From: Nonomuraea thailandensis
GTDB taxonomy: Bacteria > Actinomycetota > Actinomycetes > Streptosporangiales > Streptosporangiaceae
Reading direction: 5' to 3'
NCBI RefSeq assembly: GCF_024172165.1
Contig: NZ_JAMZEB010000002.1
Span: 5,911,501 to 5,975,500, forward strand
Length of the DNA: 64,000 nt
Each line of letters begins with the position of its first letter. Positions within the stretch are counted from its first letter, which is position 1. The position numbers and the translations under genes are program-made. The notes beneath the pieces were generated by a model. The model made no database searches. It was not told the DNA's origin and saw only the letters and a program-made list of their open reading frames with translations. Shown here in pieces: positions 41,971 through 50,480 of this stretch.

Positions 41971-43080
41971 ATGTCTGTGATCAGGGAGGTGCCGTTCCCC
42001 AGCTCCGAGTCCGCTGAGCTCCCGATGAACATCTGGATCGACGACGCCGACTCGGCCATCGACGTCATCGACGCGCTGGCGCTGTCGCCGTTCGCGACGG
42101 GCGCGCAGCCGTGGTCGCGCCTGGCCAACCTGGAGCGCGTGCGCCCGGAGGCCACGCTCACCCCCGCCGGCGGGCAGGTGCTGCGCACCGCGCGGGTCGA
42201 GGACGGCTCGGAGTCGCGGCTGATCAGCGGCGACGGCTGGACCCTGCGGGTCATCCGGCACCGCAACCGCACCGCGACGGTGAGCGTCACGGCGGTCAAC
42301 GAGGACCTGGCCAAGACCGTGCTGGCGGAGAGCATCGAGGGCGCCGAGGAGCCCGTGCCCGAAGCCGACCACGTCGAGATGGGCTTCTGGTGGCGGGGCA
42401 TGCACGGCGGCACCCGCTCGGAGAAGCCGATCACGGCGCAGCCCTGGGGCGAGATCAGCGCCAACTACTCGGCCAAGGTCCGCCCGGCGCTCGACCGGCT
42501 CATGTCGATCACCCCGGCCGACGTCAACGGCCGGCTCATCCTCCTGCACGGGCAGCCCGGCACCGGCAAGACCACGCTGCTGCGCTCGCTGGCCAAGCAG
42601 TGGCACGAGTGGTGCCAGGTCGACTGCGTGCTCGACCCCGAGCGGCTGTTCAACGAGCCGGGCTACCTCATGGAGGTGGCGGTCGGCTACGACACCGACG
42701 AGGAGGCGCAGCGCTGGCGCCTGCTGGTCCTGGAAGACTGCGACGAGCTGATCAGCTCGGGTGCCAAGGCGCAGGCGGGGCAGGGGCTCTCGCGCCTGCT
42801 CAACCTGACCGACGGGCTGCTCGGGCAGGGCCGCGACGTCCTGGTGGCGATCACCACCAACGAGGACCTGGCCCGCCTCCACCCCGCCGTCGTCCGTCCC
42901 GGCCGCTGCCTGGCGCAGGTCGAGGTGGGGCCGCTGAGCAAGGAGGAGGCCGCCGCCTGGCTGGGGTCCTCCGAGGGGGTCGGGCCGTCGGGGGCGACGC
43001 TGGCGCAGCTGTACGCGCTGCGCTCCGGCCGCGACATCACCCCGGTGCCGGGCGACGAGTCCACCGGCCTGTACCTCTGA
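41971..43080 (+). CDS. AAA ATPase (DUF5925-type)
   Basis: The 369-residue protein has an N-terminal ~190-residue domain of the actinomycete DUF5925 kind (NIWIDDADSAIDVIDALALSPF). An AAA module follows: Walker A LILLHGQPGTGKTTLLRSLA near 190-208, Walker B RLLVLEDCDELI near 249, sensor VLVAITTNEDLARLHPAVVRPGRC near 292 (arginine finger). The substrate is unknown. The ATG at 41971 is chosen (GGAG 12 bases upstream); the frame open to 41857 is untranslated leader. It is divergent from the channel and ends before a strong hairpin. Confidence 0.85.
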   Translation: MSVIREVPFPSSESAELPMNIWIDDADSAIDVIDALALSPFATGAQPWSRLANLERVRPEATLTPAGGQVLRTARVEDGSESRLISGDGWTLRVIRHRNRTATVSVTAVNEDLAKTVLAESIEGAEEPVPEADHVEMGFWWRGMHGGTRSEKPITAQPWGEISANYSAKVRPALDRLMSITPADVNGRLILLHGQPGTGKTTLLRSLAKQWHEWCQVDCVLDPERLFNEPGYLMEVAVGYDTDEEAQRWRLLVLEDCDELISSGAKAQAGQGLSRLLNLTDGLLGQGRDVLVAITTNEDLARLHPAVVRPGRCLAQVEVGPLSKEEAAAWLGSSEGVGPSGATLAQLYALRSGRDITPVPGDESTGLYL

Positions 43081-43082
43081 TC

Positions 43083-43119
43083 CTCGTCCCCACCCGCGTG
43101 TTGCGGGAGTGGGGACGAG
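43083..43119. terminator. strong bidirectional terminator
   Basis: CTCGTCCCCAC (43083-43093) pairs with GTGGGGACGAG (43109-43119); an inner CCGC/GCGG extends the stem around a GTGTT loop. It lies between the convergent AAA ATPase and the large partner gene. Confidence 0.85.
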
Positions 43120-43143
43120 CACGTCAGCGGGCCCCGCGGGCCG

Positions 43144-46128
43144 TCACATCAGGTAGGTGTGCAGCCTGCGGGCCTCCCGGACGAAGTTGTTCGAGGCGCG
43201 GCGCCGCGCGATCTCGGCGACGCAGGCCACCGCCCCACGCGCCTGCGCCCACCGCGCGGCCCGCAGGGCGAACGTGAGCCCCTGAGCGTGCCGGGAGTGC
43301 GGCCGCTCCCCCTGCCCCGGCAGGTACACGGCCAGGAACCCCGTCATGATCCGCCACACCTCCCGGTGGGCGCCGAGCGCCGCCGCGCTCTCCAGCGTCT
43401 CGAACACCGGCCCCGGCTTGAGGTCCGACCGGCGGACCAGCAGCGCGAGCTGCCGCCCCACCTCCTCGGCGGCCAGCGCGCCCCGGGCGGCCAGCTCCAC
43501 GAGGGGCCTGGCGCGCTCCCCGGGGTCGGCGCACCAGGCCCGGTCGGCCGCGAAGTACGCCTGCACGAGCGCGCCCGCCTCGCCCATCGGCCCGTCCGCC
43601 AGCGCGAGCGCCCACGCCTGGGCGGGCTCGGCGCGGGCCCGCAGCCACCGCTCGGTCAGGTGCGGCACGAGGTGCGCCGCGACGGCCTCCCGGTCGGACG
43701 GCATCAGGTAGGGCCACCAGCGCATGTAACCGTCGTGCTCCTTCAACCGGTGCTCCACGGCCCCGACCGGCAGCTCCCCGACCGGCACGGGCTCCGCGAT
43801 GCGCTCGCGTCCCGGCAGCCGGGCGGCCGGCGCCGTCAGACGCTCGCCGCCCAGAAGCTCGCCGCCCGGAAGCTCGCCGCCCGGAAGCTCGCCGTCAGGC
43901 GGCGCTGTCACGTGGAGGTGCGCCGTCAGCTCGTGGAGCACCGCTCCCGTCGCGACCGGCTCGTGGTCCTCGCCGTACACCCGCCTGTCACCGCACCCGG
44001 GCGTGCCCGCCGGCGGGTGGTACCACCAGGCGATCTCCGCGACCGGCTCGGGCCGCTCGCCGCTCATCCAGCGTGCCGCCGCCCGGCCCGCCGCCGAGGT
44101 GAGCCGCCCGGCCCGCGCCACCACCTCGGGCGCGGTCCCGCGCGGCAGCCTCAGCAGCGCCTGGCGCAGGTCGGCGGGCAGGGCCCCGGCGCCCGCCCGC
44201 TCGTATCCCGCCAGCCGCTCCACCAGCACCGCGCCGTCCAGGTGGCCGGTCGTCGAGGTGGGCTCGGCCAGCAGGTACGGCGGCAGCGTCCCGGCCTCGA
44301 TCGCCGTACACACCTCGGCCCAGCGCCGCAGCAGGAACAGGTGCGGACCCGGCACGTCACCGGCCTCGGGCAGCCGAGAACCCCCCGCCGCGAGCACCCC
44401 GCCACCCGGCGCCTCGCTCCTCGCGAGCACCCCGCCACCGGGCGCCTCGCCTCTCGCGGGCGCCGTGCCACCGGAGTCACCGGCTGCCGCCAGCACCAGC
44501 CGCGCGATCTCCCACGCCCAGTGCCAGACCGCCTGCCACCGCCCCGCCGGCGGCGCCACGCCCGGCATCAGCCCGCGCAGCCGGGCGGCCAGCCCGTCGC
44601 GATCGCTCGCGTGGAGCCGCACCACCCCGGCCAGCCACAGCTCGGCGGCCTCCCACCGGCCGCCGTCGGGCAGCCCTTCCAGATCCCCCGCCACCACCAC
44701 AGGCGAGGGGAACGCGGCAGCGGAGGCCGGCGGCGGCAGCGGCACCGGCGCGAACCCGTCGGCTTCGCGCGGATCGCCGGCGGCCTCTCCGCCGAGCACC
44801 GAGGCCAGCGTCTCGCCCAGCTCCTGCGGCAGCACGCCGGCCGCCTCCCGGACGGCCCGCGCCCCCGCCTCGCCGAACCGCTTGGCGTGCTTGACCGCCA
44901 GCCGCACCGCCCGCCCCTGCACGTCGGCGGACTCGCAGGCGAACGCGTACCCCAGGGCGGGCGCCAGCGGCTCCAGCTCGGCCGCCGGATCGCGGGCGAC
45001 CTCGTCGAGCCAGGTGAGCCCGGCCGTCAGCAGCTTGCGCTCGCCGCGCGACAGCAGCGCCCGCACCGCCTCGGTCACGTCGCCGGGGTCGAGGTCCTCC
45101 AGCCGCCGCAGGTGCCTGAGCATCGGCTCGGCCACGGCGCCGGGCGCGACGGGCAGCAGCCGCAGGTAGTCGTTGCGCCGCTTGCTCACCTCGTCGTAGG
45201 TGGGTTCGAGCAGCTCGTGCAACCGTACGAAGAAGCGCAGGTCGGCGGCCTGCCCGCCGCGCAGGAAGCGCCGCAGGCACCCGTCGAGCAGCACCTCGCG
45301 CCCGATCCGGCCCTCGCGCTGCAGCTTCCTGAGCGCGGCCAGCCAGCTCCTGGGGGCGGGCGGGTCGGCGCGTTCGTCGCGCAGCAGGGCGCCGACGCCC
45401 TCCGCCTCGAACAGCCGGGGCAGGAGGTGGTCGAGCAGCGGGTCCGCGCGCAGCTCGGCCGCGATGGGCGTGCCGGTGGCCCAGGCCACCACGAGCGGGT
45501 CGTGCTGGGGCGGCGTGGCGCCGCTGCGCCGCAGCATGGCCAGCACCAGCCCGGCCATGGGGTCGCGGGCGGCGCGGCGGCGCGGGGTGTCGCGGAGCCT
45601 GAGCGTGGCGCGGGCGGCGAAGTCGGCCTGCCAGGCCGCCGGGCGGGCCGAGAGCACGCGTTCGAGGACGTCTGCGGTGCGGCGGTCCCACGGCCAGCGG
45701 TCCTGGAGGTCGCGGCGGTTGAGCCAGGCGACGACGGCCGCGGCTCCGCCGATGGCCGCCGCGCCCGCCACCCGCAGCGGGGCCGCCCAGCTCTCGTCGC
45801 CGGAGACCAGCCAGAGGTGCCGGGGGACCTCCCACTGCCGGCGCTCGTGGTCGTGAACGGTGCGGCCGGCGCGTTCCTCGGCGCGTACGTGCTCGCGCCA
45901 GGCGGCCTCGGCCTCGCGGGCGCGCCTGGTCTCGTACTCGTGCCGGCGGGCCTGCGCGCGTTCCTCCGCCACGGGGATGTACGCGGGCAGGGCGGCGGCC
46001 ACCTCCCGGCGGGCGCGCTCGTCGAGCGCCAGCACCCGGTCGGCCACCAGGTCGAGGTCCCCGGTGCCGAGCGCGGCCACCACCGGCTCCCACACCCCCG
46101 TCCCGCCGGCCGGCGTCTGCGGCGTCAC
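43144..46128 (-). CDS. large helical repeat protein, partner of the SWIM protein (DUF6493-like)
   Basis: The 994-residue protein has no catalytic motif I recognise. It is rich in Leu/Ala/Arg helices of HEAT-like spacing (e.g. ADVLERVLSARPAAWQADFAARATLRL; LEDLDPGDVTEAVRALLSRGERKLLTAGLTWLDEVA). Low-complexity Gly inserts lie near 555-580 and 755-775. I recall actinomycete DUF6493 proteins encoded next to SWIM zinc-finger proteins; this matches by context. GTG at 46128 overlaps the SWIM stop by 4 bases (GTGA), with GGAGG 7 bases upstream, so stoichiometric expression is likely. The frame open to 46224 lies inside the SWIM gene. Confidence 0.7.
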   Translation of the reverse strand: MTPQTPAGGTGVWEPVVAALGTGDLDLVADRVLALDERARREVAAALPAYIPVAEERAQARRHEYETRRAREAEAAWREHVRAEERAGRTVHDHERRQWEVPRHLWLVSGDESWAAPLRVAGAAAIGGAAAVVAWLNRRDLQDRWPWDRRTADVLERVLSARPAAWQADFAARATLRLRDTPRRRAARDPMAGLVLAMLRRSGATPPQHDPLVVAWATGTPIAAELRADPLLDHLLPRLFEAEGVGALLRDERADPPAPRSWLAALRKLQREGRIGREVLLDGCLRRFLRGGQAADLRFFVRLHELLEPTYDEVSKRRNDYLRLLPVAPGAVAEPMLRHLRRLEDLDPGDVTEAVRALLSRGERKLLTAGLTWLDEVARDPAAELEPLAPALGYAFACESADVQGRAVRLAVKHAKRFGEAGARAVREAAGVLPQELGETLASVLGGEAAGDPREADGFAPVPLPPPASAAAFPSPVVVAGDLEGLPDGGRWEAAELWLAGVVRLHASDRDGLAARLRGLMPGVAPPAGRWQAVWHWAWEIARLVLAAAGDSGGTAPARGEAPGGGVLARSEAPGGGVLAAGGSRLPEAGDVPGPHLFLLRRWAEVCTAIEAGTLPPYLLAEPTSTTGHLDGAVLVERLAGYERAGAGALPADLRQALLRLPRGTAPEVVARAGRLTSAAGRAAARWMSGERPEPVAEIAWWYHPPAGTPGCGDRRVYGEDHEPVATGAVLHELTAHLHVTAPPDGELPGGELPGGELLGGERLTAPAARLPGRERIAEPVPVGELPVGAVEHRLKEHDGYMRWWPYLMPSDREAVAAHLVPHLTERWLRARAEPAQAWALALADGPMGEAGALVQAYFAADRAWCADPGERARPLVELAARGALAAEEVGRQLALLVRRSDLKPGPVFETLESAAALGAHREVWRIMTGFLAVYLPGQGERPHSRHAQGLTFALRAARWAQARGAVACVAEIARRRASNNFVREARRLHTYLM
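43841..43900. repeat. four 15-bp repeats in the SWIM partner gene
   Basis: AGCTCGCCGCCCGGA units at 43841-43900 encode GELPG-type pentapeptides; the two middle copies are identical. Confidence 0.85.
44391..44456. repeat. 33-bp tandem duplication in the SWIM partner gene
   Basis: Two 33-base copies (44391-44423 and 44424-44456), nearly identical, encode EAPGGGVLAR repeats in a flexible region. Confidence 0.8.
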
Positions 46129-47456
46129 GGTGTGGCCTCCACCGCCAGCCGGACGGCGATCCTGGCCGAGAGCACGTGCTTGCACGGCCCGCGCGACCCC
46201 CGGTGGTCGAACCACCACGGGCACGTGCAGGTCCCGTCGCCGACGGCCACCCGCCGGACGCCGCCGCCCGTGGTGACCTCGGCCTGCCCGTCGGGCAGCA
46301 GGCGGACGGCGCCGGCCTCGACGAGCTTCCTGGCCGAGATCAGACGCGGATTGAGCTCGGCCACCTGGTCCTTGTCGTAGGGCAGCTCGCGGTGGAAGTG
46401 GGCGGCCTCGTGCAGGTCGTACCCGACCCTGCCGGAGGTGCCGAGCTGGGTGAGCGCCGCGCGTACGCGCTCGACGGGCAGGCCGGAGCGGTCGGCGAGC
46501 AGCCCGAGCTCGACGGTGGGCTCGAAGTTGAGCAGCATGCCGACCACGTCGGCGTCGGCCCCGGCCTCGTCGGTGGCCAGGTCGTCGAGCACCTGGCCCT
46601 CACCGGAGAAGCCGCGCGACGGCTGGGGCGAGACGGCCAGCGTGTAGCGCATGCCGGGCAGCTCCAGCTCCCACGCGCTCGCGGTGGACGAGCCGTCGGC
46701 CGGGCCGTAGACCCGCAGCGCCTTGGCGAACCTGAGCAGCGGCAACAGCGTCGCCACCCGCCCGGTGCCCGGCAGGCACACGCCGCCGCGCGCCGCGGCC
46801 GAGGACAGCCGCAGGTCGCGACCGGCGGGCACGGCCCAGAGGGTGGAGCGGGCCCCCTTGGGCAGGGAGCGCAGGAAGCGTACGGCCTGCGGCCCGGCCA
46901 GCTCGGCCCGCAGGTCCCACCCGGCGGCCATCACCTGCACCTCGGCGAACCCGCGCAGCCACCGCGACGGCAGCGGCACCTTCTTCTCCACCACCGCCCC
47001 GTCGAGCGTCGTGACGGTCAGCTCGTCGGCCCCGACGCCCACGTGCAGCGGGTCCTTGCCGCCGACCCTGGCCAGCGCCTCGCGCAGCGGCCCGTTGACG
47101 TCGACGTTGGTGGTGCCCCGGTCGAGCACGTCGCCGTCGAGGGCGAGCACGTCGAGCCGGGCGTAGACGCCGCCGCAGGCGGAGAACGACTCGAACCTGA
47201 GCCGCTCGCCGTCGCACGTCACGACCGGGTCGCGGGTCCATCCGGGCCGGGGCTGGTGGTAGCGGGTGAGCGCCACGTCGGCCACGGCCAGCAGCCCGGC
47301 GGCGGCCGGGGCGGCGTGGGTGAGCAGCCCGCTGAAGAACCGGGGATGGGCCCGCGGGCCGGACAACGCCGTGCCACCGGACGTCGAGAGGCCGAGCCTG
47401 CCGTCGGCCAGCACGGACGGCCCGGTGTAGGTGTATGCCTGTACCGCTGATGTCAT
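46125..47456 (-). CDS. SWIM zinc-finger protein
   Basis: The 443-residue protein has a SWIM zinc finger near 410-430, GTCTCPWWFDHRGSRGPCKHVLSARI (CxCx(n)CxH). Upstream is a beta-rich region (LRFESFSACGGVYARLDVLALDGDVLDRGTTNVDVN) and a helical part with LLADRSGLPVERVRAALTQLGTSGRVGYDL, a winged-helix-like element. SWIM domains bind nucleic acid or protein. The ATG at 47456 is preferred; an ATG at 47468 is near. It overlaps and is translated with the 994-residue partner, and is divergent from the peptidase run, with an 85-bp gap. Confidence 0.85.
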   Translation of the reverse strand: MTSAVQAYTYTGPSVLADGRLGLSTSGGTALSGPRAHPRFFSGLLTHAAPAAAGLLAVADVALTRYHQPRPGWTRDPVVTCDGERLRFESFSACGGVYARLDVLALDGDVLDRGTTNVDVNGPLREALARVGGKDPLHVGVGADELTVTTLDGAVVEKKVPLPSRWLRGFAEVQVMAAGWDLRAELAGPQAVRFLRSLPKGARSTLWAVPAGRDLRLSSAAARGGVCLPGTGRVATLLPLLRFAKALRVYGPADGSSTASAWELELPGMRYTLAVSPQPSRGFSGEGQVLDDLATDEAGADADVVGMLLNFEPTVELGLLADRSGLPVERVRAALTQLGTSGRVGYDLHEAAHFHRELPYDKDQVAELNPRLISARKLVEAGAVRLLPDGQAEVTTGGGVRRVAVGDGTCTCPWWFDHRGSRGPCKHVLSARIAVRLAVEATP

Positions 47457-47457
47457 G

Positions 47458-47495
47458 CCCCGAACCATAGAGATGATCACCGACACAATTCGGGG
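47458..47495. promoter_or_regulatory. inverted repeat in the SWIM/C39 divergent gap
   Basis: CCCCGAA (47458-47464) and TTCGGGG (47489-47495) flank 24 bases between the two divergent start codons. This spacing suits a dimeric regulator serving both directions, but the arms are short. Confidence 0.3.
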
Positions 47496-47541
47496 CCGGT
47501 ACGTAAACCTTCCGATGTGCGACATGGAGTGCGAAACCACA

Positions 47542-48618
47542 ATGTGCCTGGTGCTCACCGTCGATCTGGCCCATGTCGCCTTCACCCGCTTCACGGTGCC
47601 CGCCGACGAAGGGCCCACCGGCGAAGGACGTGCCGGTGAGTGGCTGAGCGAGGAGCGGCCGATCGGCTTCGCCGCGACCCAGATCGTCCCGTCGTGGACC
47701 GCGCGCACCCCGCCGGGCGCGTGGATCGAGATCGCGCTGCGCGCCACGACCGCCTCCGGCGACCGCACCAAGTGGTACGTCATGGGCCGCTGGTCCGAGC
47801 ACGGCGCCCCGCGCACCTCGGTGCCCGGCCAGGGCGACGAGCACGGGGACGTGGCGGTGGACACGTTCGTGGCCAGGCAGCCGGTGACGGCCTACCAGGT
47901 GCGGGTGACGCGGCACGGCGACGGCGCCCGGGTGACCGGGCTGGGCGTGATGGCCTCGGCGCTGCCGCGGCTGCCGCCCGCGCCGAGCACGCCGGGCCCC
48001 GGCGGCGCCGTGGAGCTCGCGGTGCCGCGGCGCTCGCAGCACGCGCACGCCGGGCACCACGTGCGCTACGACGGCGGTGGCGTCAACTGGTGCAGCCCGG
48101 CCTCGGTCGCCATGGTGCTGTCCTACTGGGACCGCGGGCCCGCGCCCGGCGAGCTGGCCTGGGTGGGCGACGGCGATCCGGCCCCGGCCGTGGACCACGC
48201 GGCGGCGGGCACGTACGACGAGAGCTACCAGGGCACCGGCAACTGGCCGTTCAACGTGGCGTACGCGGGGCGGTTCGGGCTGTCCGGGTTCGTGACGCGG
48301 CTGCGGTCGGCGGCTGAGCTGGAGCAGTTCGTACGGGCCGGCATCCCGGTGATCACGTCGCAGTCGTTCAAGGTGCACGAGTTGCCCGGATCCTGCTACT
48401 CCACCAGCGGCCACATCCTGGTCGTCACCGGTTTCACCACCGGGGGCGACATCGTGGTGAACGACCCGGCCGCGCCCCGCGACGCCGAGGTCCGGCGGGT
48501 CTACCCGCGGGCCGCGTTCGAGCACGTGTGGCTCAGGAGCTCGGGCAGCGGCGGCATCGCGTACGTGCTCCATCCCCCTGACGTTCCTCTTCCTCCTTGT
48601 ACCAACGGCAATTGGTGA
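47542..48618 (+). CDS. C39 family papain-like peptidase (peptidase_C39_2 type)
   Basis: The 358-residue protein has an N-terminal ~150-residue beta domain (WTARTPPGAWIEIALRATTASGDRTKWYVMGRW). The peptidase domain follows: Gln166 (RRSQHAH), Cys184 in NWCSPASVAMVLSYW, His291 in TSGHILVVTGF and N307/D308 (VNDPAA). These form a papain-like catalytic set. No signal peptide is evident at any plausible start. The ATG at 47542 is chosen with GGAG 13 bases upstream; the frame is open to 47431. The S9 gene starts 5 bases after its stop. Confidence 0.8.
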   Translation: MCLVLTVDLAHVAFTRFTVPADEGPTGEGRAGEWLSEERPIGFAATQIVPSWTARTPPGAWIEIALRATTASGDRTKWYVMGRWSEHGAPRTSVPGQGDEHGDVAVDTFVARQPVTAYQVRVTRHGDGARVTGLGVMASALPRLPPAPSTPGPGGAVELAVPRRSQHAHAGHHVRYDGGGVNWCSPASVAMVLSYWDRGPAPGELAWVGDGDPAPAVDHAAAGTYDESYQGTGNWPFNVAYAGRFGLSGFVTRLRSAAELEQFVRAGIPVITSQSFKVHELPGSCYSTSGHILVVTGFTTGGDIVVNDPAAPRDAEVRRVYPRAAFEHVWLRSSGSGGIAYVLHPPDVPLPPCTNGNW

Positions 48619-48623
48619 GTTCG

Positions 48624-50480
48624 ATGAGCATTCGACCGATCGACGTGGCCCATATCGACGGCGGCCCCCAGTGGGTGGAGGCGGTGGCCACGCCCTCCGG
48701 TGTCGAGGTCTGGTGGGACGAGCCGCGCCCGCACGAGGGCGGCAGGCGCTGCGTGGTGCGCCGCCTGCCGGACGGCTCCCGTGTCGACGCGCTCCCGCCG
48801 GGCTGGAACGCCCGCAACCGGCTCGTCGAGTACGGCGGCCGCTCCTGGCGCCCGCTGCCCGGCGGCGGCCTGGTCTTCACGAACTGGGCCGACCAGCGCC
48901 TGTACCGGCTGGACGGCGGCGATCCCGTGGCGCTCACCCCGGAGGGCCCGTCGCGCTACGGCGACCTCTACCTGCCGCCGGGCAGGGACGAGGTGTGGGC
49001 GGTCAGGGAGCTCGCCGACGTGCGGGACCTGGTGGCGGTGCCGCTGGGCGGCGGCCCGGTGAGGGTCATCGCCAAGGCCCAGCATTTCCTGATGAATCCC
49101 CGTATCTCCCCCGATGGCCGGTGGGTGGCCTGGATCGGCTGGGACCACCCGAACATGCCGTGGGACGGCACCGAGCTGTGCGTGGCCCCGCTGTCCGGGG
49201 ACGGCACGGCCGGGCCGTACGAGGTGGTCGCGGGCGGCCCGAGCGAGTCGGTGTTCCAGGCCGAGTGGCGCGACGACACGAGCCTGTACGCGGTGACGGA
49301 CCCGACCGGCTGGTGGAACGTACACCTCGTCCCCCTGGACGGATCCCCCTCCCGCAACCTCACCCCGATGGAGCTGGAGTTCGGCGCGGCGGCCTGGAAG
49401 CCGGGCCTGACCTGCCTCGCCGTCGCCGGGGACGGCCGCCTGGCCGTCGTCTACGGCACCGCCGACCACCGGCGCCTGGGCGTGCTGGACCCCGCGACCG
49501 GCGACCTGCGGGAGATCGGCGGCGCGGCCACCCACTGGTCGTCGACCGTGTCGGCCGCGGACGGCAAGGTGGCGGCGGTGGGGGCGACGCCGTACACGCC
49601 GCTGGAGGTCACGCTGGTCGGCCTGGACGACGGCGCGCACGAGGTGGTGTCGCCGCGCAAGGCGCTGCCGGACCGCGACCTGCTGCCCACCCCGGAGGCC
49701 GTGACGGTCGAGGGCGTGCACGCGCACCTGTACCCGCCGTCCGGGGTGCAGGGGCCCGGACCGTACGTGATCTTCGCGCACGGCGGCCCCACCGGGAACC
49801 TGCCGGTCATGCTCGACCTGGAGATCGCCTACTTCACCAGCAGGGGCATCGGCGTGGCCGTGGTGAACTACGGCGGCTCCACCGGCTACGGCCGCGCCTA
49901 CCGGGAGCGGCTGCGCCACCAGTGGGGCGTGGTGGACGTGCACGACTGCGCCAAGGTCGCGCGCGGCCTGGTCGAGCTGGGCCGGGCCGACGCCGCCAAG
50001 CTGGCCGTCAGGGGCGGCAGCGCGGGCGGCTGGACCACGGTGGCGGCGCTGGTGCACAGCGACGTGTTCGCGGGCGGCGTGGCCCACTACGCGATCACCG
50101 ACCCGGAGAGCTGGGCGGCCGAGACGCACGACTTCGAGTCGCGCTACCTGGACGGGCTGGTGGGCCCGCTGCCGGAGACCCGGCAGCGCTACACCGAGCG
50201 CTCCCCGCTGCTGAACGCCTTCCGCGCCTCGGGCCCGTGCCTGATGCTGCACGGCCTGGAGGACGCCATCGTGGACGTCTCGCAGGCCGAGCGGTTCACC
50301 GCCGAACTGGACAGGCACGGCAAAGAGTGGGCCCTGCTGACCTTCCCCGGCGAGCAGCACGGCTGGCGCAGGGAGGAGACTGTCGTCGCGGTGCTGGAGG
50401 CCGAGCTGGCCTTCTACGGGCTGATCTTCGGCATGGACACACCGGAAGTGCCGCCGCTTGCGTTGAAGGGGAGAGCATGA
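48624..50480 (+). CDS. S9 family serine peptidase (prolyl oligopeptidase type)
   Basis: The 618-residue enzyme has a propeller-like N-terminal part (PRISPDGRWVAWIGWDHPNMPWDGTELCVAPL). The alpha/beta-hydrolase catalytic domain follows: GGSAGGW with Ser466, EDAIVD with Asp547 and EQHGWRR with His579, in the order and spacing of S9 acylaminoacyl/dipeptidyl peptidases. No signal peptide, so it acts on cytoplasmic peptides. The ATG at 48624 follows GGTGAG; GTG at 48615 is an alternative. Its stop overlaps the M20 start (ATGA). Confidence 0.92.
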   Translation: MSIRPIDVAHIDGGPQWVEAVATPSGVEVWWDEPRPHEGGRRCVVRRLPDGSRVDALPPGWNARNRLVEYGGRSWRPLPGGGLVFTNWADQRLYRLDGGDPVALTPEGPSRYGDLYLPPGRDEVWAVRELADVRDLVAVPLGGGPVRVIAKAQHFLMNPRISPDGRWVAWIGWDHPNMPWDGTELCVAPLSGDGTAGPYEVVAGGPSESVFQAEWRDDTSLYAVTDPTGWWNVHLVPLDGSPSRNLTPMELEFGAAAWKPGLTCLAVAGDGRLAVVYGTADHRRLGVLDPATGDLREIGGAATHWSSTVSAADGKVAAVGATPYTPLEVTLVGLDDGAHEVVSPRKALPDRDLLPTPEAVTVEGVHAHLYPPSGVQGPGPYVIFAHGGPTGNLPVMLDLEIAYFTSRGIGVAVVNYGGSTGYGRAYRERLRHQWGVVDVHDCAKVARGLVELGRADAAKLAVRGGSAGGWTTVAALVHSDVFAGGVAHYAITDPESWAAETHDFESRYLDGLVGPLPETRQRYTERSPLLNAFRASGPCLMLHGLEDAIVDVSQAERFTAELDRHGKEWALLTFPGEQHGWRREETVVAVLEAELAFYGLIFGMDTPEVPPLALKGRA

